From the NCBI RefSeq assembly GCF_030826625.1, contig NZ_JAPJNQ010000039.1:1-21409 (forward strand): DNA of 21,409 nt, in the 5' to 3' direction. The notes below the pieces were generated by a model. It saw only the letters and a program-made list of their open reading frames with translations. It was not told the DNA's origin and made no database searches. This document shows, piece after piece, positions 1-7,442 of this stretch. The position numbers were made by a program, and so were the translations under genes. This DNA is from Corynebacterium sp. GTDB lineage: Bacteria > Actinomycetota > Actinomycetes > Mycobacteriales > Mycobacteriaceae. How positions within the stretch are numbered: the stretch's first letter is position 1; each line of letters begins with the position of its first letter.

Positions 1-1
1 C

Positions 2-184
2 TATATGGGCGGGGCGAAGATCGCGAAACTGCTTCCCCCGATGTCGCGGTTTAGCCGGGGAGGCGAGGACCGGAAAGAAAAGCAATCGCGGGTTGAACAG
101 AAACTGCACGAGTTATTGGCGCGGTTTGATCCGCTGTTTGTGGAGGATGGGTCTACTGAGCTCATGCAGATGCGTGGGGCGTAG
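2..184 (+). CDS. C-terminal fragment of an unidentified protein
   Basis: An open frame enters from the left edge and ends at TAG 182-184, giving the last 60 residues of a protein whose start lies outside the window. The fragment is hydrophilic and basic, with a predicted helical stretch around GGEDRKEKQSRVEQKLHELLARF, and no Cys or membrane segment. I do not recognise a family. That it is a real gene end is supported by a hairpin terminator about 20 bases downstream on the same strand and by the lack of a better frame here; the long opposite-strand frame is rich in Ser, Arg and Cys and looks like a shadow. Confidence 0.5.
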   Translation, partial: YMGGAKIAKLLPPMSRFSRGGEDRKEKQSRVEQKLHELLARFDPLFVEDGSTELMQMRGA

Positions 185-203
185 TGCTTTGCTTGTGAAG
201 TTG

Positions 204-235
204 GCCTGGGGTTGATGCCCAGGCGTTTAATCCTT
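204..235 (+). terminator. Intrinsic terminator of the left-edge gene
   Basis: A perfect 7-bp stem, GCCTGGG (204-210) and CCCAGGC (218-224), encloses a 7-base loop and is followed by the T-rich run GTTTAATCCTTAATCC on the + strand. The opposite strand has no T run after the stem, so it should act on the gene ending at 184. The T run is interrupted, so strength is uncertain. Confidence 0.55.
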
Positions 236-1031
236 AATCCTTTACTTCGACTGCTGTTTTTGCAGGGAACAACGGATAAATTCGAATGAAATAAGGCTCG
301 TAATGATGCTGTGCGCGAATAAAGCTGGCGACTTTTTCGCATGGTGCCATCTCATCGAAGCATCCATTCCAATAGCTTTCCCACCAACGCAATTGGGCGT
401 TATATCGAAAAGGAAATTGGCTGTCCATTGGTGGGGAATGCCGGAAATGTATTCTGGCGGCAAGAGTTTCAAAGGCAAATCCTGCTGTGCGTGCCAGAAG
501 TTCTTGTTCGCTTCGGCAATACATGGACTGATTTGGCCACGGAAATTCATACATATACCCGTAAAAGCCGACTAGTTCTGGTTTTTGGCCTTGTGGTTTT
601 TCTATTTCAATATCTGGATTGAAATGGACTGGGCGGCCTAGATTTAGTGCGGGGTCGACTGTGTGGGCATAACGTTTGATCCATTCGAGTAGGGAGGCAT
701 CGTCGAAAATTTCGAATTGGAGATATATGTGGTGGTGTAGAAATGGGGTAATTTGGGTGGCGATTTGGGATATTTTTGCGTCTACGATGCACCGTTGTAT
801 TGCTGCTTGGTAGAGGGGGTCCAAAAATGCGGCTTTATAAGCATCGTAGGCTTCTTTGAGAGCGGTCTTGTCTAGTTTTCCTGCAGCCTCGAAATGTAGA
901 ATCGAACCGTACAAGAATGAATGGGTTTTGAACGCAAGTTGGTCCCTCGAAGGCCATGGGCCCATGACAATGTAGCAGCTCCATGAGTTCGGGGCTAGCG
1001 TGTAAACGCATATTGAACTGGCATGATTCAT
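234..1031 (-). CDS. Unidentified 265-residue protein
   Basis: Reads MNHASSICVY... and ends at TAA 234-236. ATG at 1031 is preferred over an in-frame upstream start at 1055, because AGGA lies 8 bases ahead of it while the upstream start has no ribosome-binding sequence. The protein is rich in aromatic residues, Trp and His, has no signal peptide or convincing membrane segment, and contains segments such as PWPSRDQLAFK near the N-terminus and RWWESYWNGCFDEM near residue 220. I recognise no family. The coding strand looks less GC-rich than its neighbours, especially around 700-960, which may point to horizontal acquisition. It follows the sirtuin gene on the same strand after a gap of 110 bases that contains a direct repeat and a possible promoter, so it may be transcribed alone. 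Confidence 0.65.
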   Translation of the reverse strand: MNHASSICVYTLAPNSWSCYIVMGPWPSRDQLAFKTHSFLYGSILHFEAAGKLDKTALKEAYDAYKAAFLDPLYQAAIQRCIVDAKISQIATQITPFLHHHIYLQFEIFDDASLLEWIKRYAHTVDPALNLGRPVHFNPDIEIEKPQGQKPELVGFYGYMYEFPWPNQSMYCRSEQELLARTAGFAFETLAARIHFRHSPPMDSQFPFRYNAQLRWWESYWNGCFDEMAPCEKVASFIRAQHHYEPYFIRIYPLFPAKTAVEVKD

Positions 1032-1087
1032 AGTAGGTGTCCTAAGCGTTTCCATTGGTTGACGGGATCGGGGAATTTCGCCACAAC

Positions 1088-1116
1088 GGTGCTTTGTGGC
1101 CCATTGGTGCTTTGTG
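1088..1116. repeat. 11-bp direct repeat upstream of the unidentified gene
   Basis: GGTGCTTTGTG occurs at 1088-1098 and again at 1106-1116, 18 bases apart start to start. On the minus strand a possible -10 box, TATAGG (1118-1123), lies immediately upstream, so the repeats would cover the start of the transcript of the 234-1031 gene. It may be an operator; no known regulator is recognised. Confidence 0.4.
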
Positions 1117-1141
1117 ACCTATAGTCTTCCTGAATACCAGA

Positions 1142-1894
1142 TTAAGGATTGCTAGTGATCCTCCCACTGAGTATGCGGGGCAGAGCCTCCGCAGCGGTGG
1201 CTGTGACAACCACGCTGGCTAGCTGTGATAAATCCGTCGGCTGCGGGCTGACCTCCACGATCGGAATACCACGCCTATATGCCGTCACAGGTAGCCCTGC
1301 GGCAGGGTAGACCACCCCAGAAGTTCCCACGATGAGCAGCGCGTCCGCCGTGGACATTCGACGTTCCGCCTCTACCCACTCATTTTGTGGCAATGGCTCG
1401 CCAAACCAGACCACGCCTGGACGAATAAGTCCACCGCACTCCCTGCATTCTGGTGGCGTAATCTTGTCCACTGGTCTGGTAGGCAGGGCAATCTGCTCAC
1501 AATAAGGCGTTGCGCAATCCGTGCAGCGGAATTCGAACAAAGAACCATGCAAGTGGGCAACATCTTCACTGCCTGCGCGTTCATGCAGATTATCAATGTT
1601 TTGCGTGGTCACGGTCACTTTTTGTGCTGCTGTGAGGGCGCGGTGTCCGGCGTTGGGCTCGGCGCGTTGTGCCAAGTGTGCGCGCCACAAATACCAGGCA
1701 AACATCGTTTCTGGATCGCGATGCCAGGCATCGATTGAGGCCATCGCTTGCGGGTCCACGTTTTCCCACAAGCCGGTCTGCGCGTCCCGGTAAGTGGCGA
1801 TCCCACTATCCGCACTCATGCCCGCGCCAGTAAACACTTCCACCTGGTTGGCGTCGGCAAGAATCTCGTGGGCGTCGATAAGCGATTGTTTCAT
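1142..1894 (-). CDS. cobB: NAD-dependent protein deacylase (sirtuin, class III type)
   Basis: A cytoplasmic sirtuin of 250 residues that removes acyl groups from lysine using NAD+, yielding nicotinamide and O-acyl-ADP-ribose. All hallmarks are visible: the NAD-binding GAGMSADSGIATYRD at 23-37, TQNID at 97-101, catalytic His116 in HLHG, a zinc ribbon with Cys124, Cys127, Cys150 and Cys153, WFGE at 163-166 and GTS at 190-192. Tyr68 and Arg71 (YLWR) match the YxxR pair that recognises negatively charged acyl chains in SIRT5 and E. coli CobB, so desuccinylase or demalonylase activity is likely besides deacetylation. Full length for the bacterial family. The ATG at 1894 sits 6 bases after a -10 box, suggesting a leaderless mRNA. 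No acetyltransferase or acyl-CoA synthetase partner lies next to it. Confidence 0.93.
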   Translation of the reverse strand: MKQSLIDAHEILADANQVEVFTGAGMSADSGIATYRDAQTGLWENVDPQAMASIDAWHRDPETMFAWYLWRAHLAQRAEPNAGHRALTAAQKVTVTTQNIDNLHERAGSEDVAHLHGSLFEFRCTDCATPYCEQIALPTRPVDKITPPECRECGGLIRPGVVWFGEPLPQNEWVEAERRMSTADALLIVGTSGVVYPAAGLPVTAYRRGIPIVEVSPQPTDLSQLASVVVTATAAEALPRILSGRITSNP

Positions 1895-1900
1895 GCCATA

Positions 1901-1928
1901 AGCCTACGGTGTGGTGCGGGTTAGTCAC
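1901..1928 (-). promoter_or_regulatory. Probable leaderless promoter of the sirtuin gene
   Basis: On the minus strand, -10 TAGGCT (1901-1906) is separated by 6 bases from the ATG at 1894. A possible -35, GTGACT (1923-1928), lies 16 bases upstream of it. Transcription would begin at or within a base of the ATG. No ribosome-binding sequence is present. Confidence 0.5.
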
Positions 1929-1963
1929 CGCGATCAGGCTCAAGAGTGCATGTAACTCGCTAC

Positions 1964-2227
1964 CTAGCTCGCGGCGGATTTGCCCTGTTCGCGCTGCGAG
2001 TTACTTTGCGTGCCATCACCCTGCACGCGTTGTTTCCGGTTGGATAGCCACAGCCAGATTACCAGGATGAGCAGAAAACTCAGCACTGCAAATGCCACGA
2101 ATGCTAAAGAGATCACGACGGTATTGCGTGGTTCATCGAAAAAAATCATTACCACGACCGAAGCAGCGAAGATCGCAGCAAAAAAGGTGATTAGCCAATT
2201 CTTTTTCGTGTGCTCTTTAAAGGTCAT
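1964..2227 (-). CDS. Small two-helix membrane protein
   Basis: About 87 residues from ATG 2227 (a GTG two codons upstream is possible). The layout is a short basic N-terminus (MTFKEHTKKN), a hydrophobic helix at about 11-29, a short loop with FDEPRN, a second helix at about 36-61, and a hydrophilic Gln/Ser-rich tail. Both ends are predicted to be cytoplasmic. No family is recognised and no good ribosome-binding sequence is seen. It is divergent from the nitric oxide reductase gene across a 188-base AT-rich gap, so it could share regulatory sequence with it, but nothing in the protein indicates a role in nitric oxide metabolism. Confidence 0.6.
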   Translation of the reverse strand: MTFKEHTKKNWLITFFAAIFAASVVVMIFFDEPRNTVVISLAFVAFAVLSFLLILVIWLWLSNRKQRVQGDGTQSNSQREQGKSAAS

Positions 2228-2415
2228 GAGCACAATTTTAGTGCGAAATGCAAGGGGAAGGCAGAATTTTCAGATGAAACAAATATCACACCATAATCTA
2301 CGTCTTTTGTAGCACCTAAAAGGAGCCAAATTAGGGCGAACTGGCTATTCTACGAACATTTTATGGGGTAATGATTAGACAGTACTAGGAATTTTTTGAC
2401 CGGATTGGGAAAATA

Positions 2416-4953
2416 ATGTCAGACGCGCAGGGAGCGTCCTACATGCAGGGCGCAGAGGACCGGGCAAAACCAGTTCTTAAACTCAATAGTGCATGGGTGC
2501 AAGGTGTCGCACTGACCATGCTTTTCGGCTTTTTCGTCATGGGCTTTTTGGCGTATCGAACTTACGATGCCTCCATGCCGCAGCCAGAAAAGATTGTTTC
2601 GCAGGAGTCCGGTGAGACCATCCTGACTTCTGAAGAGATCACCCATGGTCAGGAATTGTTCCAGGCCCGCGGCCTGCAACAATATGGCTCTGTGATGGGG
2701 CACGGTGCATACCTGGGCCCTGATTTCACCGCGGAGTACCTGCGCATGGCCACTGAGCATGCCAAAGAGCAGAACTCAGCAAACGGTATCCCAGGCTTTA
2801 TCTCGCCGGAGGCAACGGAAGATGAAGCCATTGTCGAGGAATTCCGCACCAACCGGTTCGACGAGCAAACTGGCGTGCTGGAGTGGACCCCGAACCAAAT
2901 CTCGGCATTCGAAGAAGCGCAAAAACACTACTTGGACTATTTCGGTACTAACTCCGGTGATCACGGGCTGCCGAAGGAGTTCATCAACAACGAAGACGAA
3001 ATTCACGACCTCACCGGCTTTTTCGCTTGGACCGCGTGGGCTTCTGCTGCAGAACGCCCAGGCCAGGATTATTCCTACACAAACAACTGGCCAGCAGAGC
3101 CACGTGTGAACAACACTCCAACGGCTGACTTAGTTGTGTGGTCGGTGCTGTCGCTAATTGCATTGATAGGTGGAATCGGCCTGATCTTCGCCATCTACGG
3201 CCGCTGGTCGCGCCAGATTGGCTGGCACGCTGAAGAGACCCCAAACCTAGATTTCAAACAGCCCGGAGAAGTGAAACTCTCCAAATCACAAAAAGTGGTT
3301 GCCTGGTTCGTTCTGGTCACTATGCTGTTGTTCCTCATCCAGGCACTCCTAGGTGCAGCCGTGCAGCACTACCGCGTGGAAATCGAAGGTTTCTTCGGAA
3401 TCCCGCTGCAAGAAATCTTGCCGTACAACGTCGCGCGTACCTGGCACTTACAGCTGTCGCTTCTCTGGACCGCGGGCGGATTGCTGGCAGCCGGCATTTT
3501 CTTGGCACCATTCATTGCCCGCCGCGAACCTAAAAAGCAAAGCTGGCTGACATGGGCTCTGCTGGGCGCCATCGCCTTCGTCGTCTTCGGTTCCATGGCC
3601 TTTGAATGGCTCTCGTCCTTCGGCATCGTGCCAGAAGGCAGCATTTGGTCGCAGCAGTGGGAGTTTTTGGATCTGCCACGCTTCTTCCAGATTCTGCTGA
3701 CCATCGGCATGTTCCTGTGGATCTTTATGATCTTCCGAACCCTGCACGGTCGCCTGAAAACCGAGCACAAGTCGAACATGCCGTGGTTGTTCTTCTTCTC
3801 CGGACTGACCATCCCAGGTTTCTACGCCGTCGGCATGCTTGCAGGTTCGTCGACGCACCTGACTGTTGCAGAGTTCTGGCGTTTCTGGGTTGTCCACCTT
3901 TGGGTGGAAGACTTCCTGGAACTCTTTACGACGATCATGGTTGCCTATGTCTTCGTGTTGCTGGGTGTTATTCGCGAAAAGATCGCCCTGGGCATCATCT
4001 ACTTGGACATCATTTTGTATTCCATTGGTGGCGTGATCGGTACCATGCACCACCTGTATTTCTCCGGTACTCCGGTCGAGCACATGGCGCTGGGTTCGTT
4101 CTTCTCTGCCGCCGAGGTGGTCCCGTTGACACTGTTGACCGTCGAAGCCTGGACGTTCATGCAGCTTGGATCTAAACAGCGTGCGTCCGGCAAGCGGCCA
4201 TTCCCACACCGTTGGGCTGTGATGTTCTTGGTTGCCGTTGGTTTTTGGAACTTCTTGGGTGCCGGTATCTTCGGATTCTTGGTCAACTTGCCAATTGTGT
4301 CGTACTTCCAGATTGGTACCGCCCTGACGGCCAACCACGCGCACGGCGCCATGATGGGTGTTTACGGATTCCTTGCCGTCGGCCTAGGCGTGTTCGCGCT
4401 CCGTTACCTGACACCTCCGAAGTACTGGTCGGATAAGTCGATGCAGTGGAGCTTCTGGCTACTCAACATTGGCCTGCTGTGGATGGTCTTTATTTCGCTG
4501 CTGCCGTTGGGCACATTGCAGCTCTACCACTCGGTTGCGGAAGGTTATGTTGAAGCTCGTTCGCTGGGATACATCACCCAGCCGGATAACGCCCTGATCG
4601 AATGGCTGCGTCTGCCTGGCGACGTGATCTTCATGGCCGGTATTCCTGGCTTGATCTGGGGAGCATTCAAGGCCGTGCGTCACAGTGGTGAGATCCCAAC
4701 GATGGAAGATGAGAAAGAATTCCCGGTCACGCCACTGTTTAGCAAGGTGGAATCCGAAGAAAACCTGGAGCCCGTCGGTACTGGAGCACAAAGTCAAGGC
4801 TCTCCGGTTGGATTGGTCTCCGGTGGCCATGGCCGCGTCGACAACCGCACGGGCGCAGAAGTCTCGGATACACTGGATAAACACAAGGGCAACAGCTCCA
4901 CCAAGTGGGGCGGTAGCTACAGCTCCGACAAGCGTGACGACGACAGCAAGTAA
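2416..4953 (+). CDS. norB: Quinol-dependent nitric oxide reductase, long form
   Basis: A membrane enzyme of 845 residues that reduces two NO to N2O with quinol electrons; it serves denitrification or NO detoxification. A first helix (28-46) precedes the extracytoplasmic domain with GHGAYLGPDFTAEYL (95-109), typical of the single-chain qNOR type. The haem-copper-oxidase-like core follows. Candidate metal ligands are His344 (HLQL), His494 and Glu498 (HLWVEDF), His545/His546 (MHH), and His641 and His643 (NHAHG). The family is usually about 750-790 residues; here the core ends near 770 and a hydrophilic, Gly/Ser-rich charged tail of about 70 residues follows. GGGA lies 6 bases before the ATG. The 188-base upstream gap is AT-rich; I could not identify a clear FNR-, NsrR- or GlxR-type operator. 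First gene of a three-gene block with 4969-5757 and 5807-6817. Confidence 0.95.
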   Translation: MSDAQGASYMQGAEDRAKPVLKLNSAWVQGVALTMLFGFFVMGFLAYRTYDASMPQPEKIVSQESGETILTSEEITHGQELFQARGLQQYGSVMGHGAYLGPDFTAEYLRMATEHAKEQNSANGIPGFISPEATEDEAIVEEFRTNRFDEQTGVLEWTPNQISAFEEAQKHYLDYFGTNSGDHGLPKEFINNEDEIHDLTGFFAWTAWASAAERPGQDYSYTNNWPAEPRVNNTPTADLVVWSVLSLIALIGGIGLIFAIYGRWSRQIGWHAEETPNLDFKQPGEVKLSKSQKVVAWFVLVTMLLFLIQALLGAAVQHYRVEIEGFFGIPLQEILPYNVARTWHLQLSLLWTAGGLLAAGIFLAPFIARREPKKQSWLTWALLGAIAFVVFGSMAFEWLSSFGIVPEGSIWSQQWEFLDLPRFFQILLTIGMFLWIFMIFRTLHGRLKTEHKSNMPWLFFFSGLTIPGFYAVGMLAGSSTHLTVAEFWRFWVVHLWVEDFLELFTTIMVAYVFVLLGVIREKIALGIIYLDIILYSIGGVIGTMHHLYFSGTPVEHMALGSFFSAAEVVPLTLLTVEAWTFMQLGSKQRASGKRPFPHRWAVMFLVAVGFWNFLGAGIFGFLVNLPIVSYFQIGTALTANHAHGAMMGVYGFLAVGLGVFALRYLTPPKYWSDKSMQWSFWLLNIGLLWMVFISLLPLGTLQLYHSVAEGYVEARSLGYITQPDNALIEWLRLPGDVIFMAGIPGLIWGAFKAVRHSGEIPTMEDEKEFPVTPLFSKVESEENLEPVGTGAQSQGSPVGLVSGGHGRVDNRTGAEVSDTLDKHKGNSSTKWGGSYSSDKRDDDSK

Positions 4954-4968
4954 GCAAGCGAGATAGCA

Positions 4969-5757
4969 ATGGAATTACCTGCGGTATTTACCATCCTCAG
5001 TTCCATCTATGGTCTGTTCCTGCTCGCCGTGGCGTGGGGTTTTGACCGGATGGCTCGGTCGGCATCCAATCGCACCAATGGCGATCAGACAGGTGGATTC
5101 CGCTATATGGAATCCCACGATGCTTGGCAGTGCCCGGAAGACCAATGGCTGTGGCCTTCCAGCTTCGACCCAGAAAACCGCGTCATGCGTTACCGGGGTA
5201 ACCCGACCGTGTGCAACACCTGTCCGGTCAAGCAATCCTGCACGGTCAGTGCGAAAGGCCGCGAGGTTACCCGTCAGCTTGACCCGTGGCCACATTCGGA
5301 GACCGGACGTTTCCACCGTGGGGTTTCTTTGGCGGTGGCGTTGATGGGCTTTATTTTGCCGCTCATGTCATTGCTTGTGCATTCGTCGACCGCAGATTTG
5401 GTATTGACCGGTGGAGTGCTGGTCGTGCTGGTCGGCGGCACTATTCCTTTGGCGCGTCACCTGTGGTCCACCCCGTCGAACTTCCCCGAAGAGCTGCCAT
5501 CGATGGATAATATCGAGGCCGAGGTTAATGCGGCCGTAGCGGATAAATACGGCGTGAAGTACCGTTCGACGAAAGAAGCCATCGCTGGCTTGCGTGACGA
5601 CGAAGTCTCGCGCCTTGCGAAGAAATACGGCTCCGAGCGCATTCGCGCAACCGGCGAAAACCACGACGAAGTAATTGCTGCAAAATACAAGCACCACTAC
5701 CGTTCGGATAGCCGATCGCTGCGTCGGTCGCGCAGCAAACCAGTGGAAAACTCCTAA
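4969..5757 (+). CDS. Membrane protein with a transposase-like Cys-rich domain, linked to norB
   Basis: 262 residues, starting 15 bases after norB. One helix at about 5-24 is followed by a soluble segment (25-115), two helices at about 118-138 and 142-161, and a basic C-terminal region of about 100 residues. The soluble segment carries Cys55 (WQCP), then Cys82, Cys85 and Cys91 (CNTCPVKQSC), followed by GREVTRQ. This layout closely resembles the C-terminal Cys-rich domain of IS1182-type DDE transposases (CP...YRG...CxxCPLKxxCTxSxxGR). No DDE catalytic domain is present and the frame is intact, so it is not a transposase. The basic residues after helix 1 suggest that the Cys domain is cytoplasmic. 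The four Cys could hold zinc or an Fe-S cluster. Function is unknown; position suggests assembly, protection or sensing for the NO reductase. Confidence 0.8.
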   Translation: MELPAVFTILSSIYGLFLLAVAWGFDRMARSASNRTNGDQTGGFRYMESHDAWQCPEDQWLWPSSFDPENRVMRYRGNPTVCNTCPVKQSCTVSAKGREVTRQLDPWPHSETGRFHRGVSLAVALMGFILPLMSLLVHSSTADLVLTGGVLVVLVGGTIPLARHLWSTPSNFPEELPSMDNIEAEVNAAVADKYGVKYRSTKEAIAGLRDDEVSRLAKKYGSERIRATGENHDEVIAAKYKHHYRSDSRSLRRSRSKPVENS

Positions 5758-5806
5758 AACACACAAGCCTCATTAGGCATAAAGGTAAGGCACAGGCGAA
5801 CTTTTC

Positions 5807-6817
5807 ATGAGCGCACTAGTATTTTGGCCGATCATGGCATTGCTGGCATTGGGAGTGCTGGTGGTGATCATCAGCTATTCGTTTAAGGTCATCAAACAAT
5901 ACGAAAGGGGAGTGGCCTTCCGGTTTGGGCACTTGCGCCCGTTGATGGAACCGGGCGGGCATTGGATCATCCCGGTGATTGACAAGATGGAACGCGTTGA
6001 CCAGCGCGTGGTTACGTTGACCATCCCGCCACAGGAGATCATTACGAAAGACAACGTTTCGGTGCGAGTCAACGCCGTTGTCATGTTTGAGGTCACCGAT
6101 TCCATCAAGGCCGTGCTGCAGGTGGAAAATTACGCGGTGGCAACCTCGCAGATCGCGCAAACCACCCTTCGTTCCCTGCTGGGACGTGCCAGTCTGGACG
6201 ATTTGTTGGCGCACCGCGATGAGCTCAATGAGGATCTTCGACGCATCATCAATGGTCAAACACACCGTTGGGGTGTAGAAACTCGGATTGTCGAAATCAA
6301 GGACGTGGAAATTCCAGAGCTCATGCAACGCGCATTGGCACGCGAGGCCGAGGCCGAGCGTGAGCGCCGTGCGAAAGTCATTTCGGCACACGGTGAACTG
6401 CAATCGTCCAAAGAGCTGCGTGAAGCGGCTGAGGAATTACAAAAGGCGCCAGCCGCTCTGCAGTTACGCTATTTGCAGACCATCTTGGAGCTGGGTGCTG
6501 ACCAGAACTCCACCGTGGTGTTCCCATTGCCCATCGATATTCTGGGTGGGTTCATGGACAATATGGGCAAATTCCAGCAGGGATTTAGTGATTTGAACCA
6601 AAACCTCAGCTCATTGGTGGGCAATAAAGCTGACGAGTCGCCAACGAGTGACAACGATAACTCGCCTGCGGAAAACAACTCCGATAGTGGCAAGCAGGCT
6701 GGTGAATTCACGTCGTTGGATCTGCGGCCAGAGACTGCCGAATACAAGCTTGACGACGGGCATGGCAAGGACGTCGATGGCGATAAAGGCGAAGATAAAA
6801 CCGCCGACAAAGAGTAA
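5807..6817 (+). CDS. Slipin (stomatin/prohibitin family, SPFH domain)
   Basis: 336 residues. An N-terminal membrane hairpin or helix (about 4-26) leads into the SPFH domain (about 27-190), with the stretch YERGVAFRFGHL, PGGHWIIPVIDKMERVDQR and the IKDVEIPELMQRALAREAEAERER signature of bacterial slipins. A helical oligomerisation segment follows to about 255. The last 80 residues are an acidic, low-complexity tail rich in Asp, Asn, Ser and Glu. Slipins form ring-like membrane scaffolds and often work with NfeD proteases, but no nfeD gene is present. It starts 49 bases after the Cys-domain membrane protein and is probably co-transcribed with norB, suggesting a membrane-domain role for the reductase. 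The ribosome-binding sequence is weak (CAGGCG, 12 bases upstream of ATG). Confidence 0.9.
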   Translation: MSALVFWPIMALLALGVLVVIISYSFKVIKQYERGVAFRFGHLRPLMEPGGHWIIPVIDKMERVDQRVVTLTIPPQEIITKDNVSVRVNAVVMFEVTDSIKAVLQVENYAVATSQIAQTTLRSLLGRASLDDLLAHRDELNEDLRRIINGQTHRWGVETRIVEIKDVEIPELMQRALAREAEAERERRAKVISAHGELQSSKELREAAEELQKAPAALQLRYLQTILELGADQNSTVVFPLPIDILGGFMDNMGKFQQGFSDLNQNLSSLVGNKADESPTSDNDNSPAENNSDSGKQAGEFTSLDLRPETAEYKLDDGHGKDVDGDKGEDKTADKE

Positions 6818-6829
6818 TCACGCGCCGCG

Positions 6830-7363
6830 TTATTCGCAGGCTACGCCATCCTTGTCTCGGTCCAGCTGTGAGCGATAGCCCGGATCGCCTGCGTGCAGGG
6901 GAGCGGCACCGGCTGCACGAGCGGCCGCGCAATTCTGGAAGTATATCTCGCCGCCGGGCGCTGCCGGTGGGGCAGCAGGAGCATCGACGTGCGCCGGTGC
7001 CACCGGCGGTTCGTTCATCTCGGGATTCGCCCCCGCAGCCCCCGGAGCCTCCGCTGCTGGTGGCTGGTCTGCTGGCGCTTCCTGGGCACGAGGGAAGCGG
7101 TCGTCGTAGCGTTCCGGGAGCACCGTGCCATTGCCACGCCCAGAATGCTCGTGCGCGTTGGCTTCGGCTGGGTTTTCCGTTGCGTCTGCAGCACGTGCTT
7201 CTTCCATGGATTCTGCCGACGCGGTTGCAGTTTCCGTGAAGGTTTCCGTAGACGTTTCGGTAACCATTGCTTGGTCTGCTGAAGAATCCACATCCGTGCA
7301 CGACGCTAGCAGGATGCACGTGGTAGAAAGCGTCGCTAAGAGTGTTGTGCGCAGGGAATTCAC
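6830..7363 (-). CDS. Lipoprotein with C-terminal Excalibur calcium-binding domain
   Basis: 177 residues from GTG 7363 to TAA 6830-6832. This start is chosen because the next residues form a lipoprotein signal, with LLASC placing the lipidated Cys at residue 22; longer in-frame starts would bury it. A Thr/Ser/Glu- then Pro/Ala-rich low-complexity linker, probably spanning the cell wall, leads to the C-terminal domain YFQNCAAARAAGAAPL...DRDKDGVACE, an Excalibur domain with its DxDxDG loop and paired Cys. Such domains are extracellular calcium-binding modules, often attached to nucleases, but no nuclease is present here. It is divergent from the neocarzinostatin-like lipoprotein, and its stop lies 12 bases from the slipin stop. 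Confidence 0.85.
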   Translation of the reverse strand: MNSLRTTLLATLSTTCILLASCTDVDSSADQAMVTETSTETFTETATASAESMEEARAADATENPAEANAHEHSGRGNGTVLPERYDDRFPRAQEAPADQPPAAEAPGAAGANPEMNEPPVAPAHVDAPAAPPAAPGGEIYFQNCAAARAAGAAPLHAGDPGYRSQLDRDKDGVACE

Positions 7364-7408
7364 ATCTCGCCATATTTCCTGATGGCTACCTCTAAAGCAA
7401 CTTTTACC

Positions 7409-7436
7409 TTGTTCAAAAACTAGCCATGCATATAAT
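7409..7436 (+). promoter_or_regulatory. Strong leaderless promoter of the neocarzinostatin-like lipoprotein
   Basis: A perfect -10 box TATAAT (7431-7436) is spaced 16 bases from a possible -35, TTGTTC (7409-7414). The ATG at 7443 follows the -10 by 6 bases, exactly where transcription should start, and there is no ribosome-binding sequence. Confidence 0.7.
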
Positions 7437-7442
7437 GTGCTT

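Noticed and set aside
1..342. Minus-strand open frame at the left edge (113 codons)
   Set aside because: It is Ser/Arg/Cys-rich, runs across the terminator hairpin and overlaps the end of the 234-1031 gene; it looks like a shadow.
2289..2311. Inverted pair CTAC...GTAG upstream of norB considered as an NO-responsive operator
   Set aside because: The arms are only 4 bases and extending them fails; no match to a known NsrR, FNR or DNR site.
3448..4344. Long minus-strand open frame (298 codons) inside the nitric oxide reductase gene
   Set aside because: It lies wholly within norB, is rich in Gln, His and Arg, shows no domain, and is explained by the codon bias of the sense gene.
4969..5757. Cys-rich gene after norB as a transposase remnant
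   Set aside because: The frame is intact, carries three membrane helices, lacks any DDE catalytic segment and is closely spaced in an operon, so it is treated as a functional gene with a transposase-like domain.
6708..7373. Minus-strand open frame starting at ATG 7373 just ahead of the Excalibur gene
   Set aside because: It has a better start codon but encodes an Arg/Cys/Gly-rich sequence without a signal peptide; the frame starting at GTG 7363 gives a proper lipoprotein signal and an Excalibur domain.
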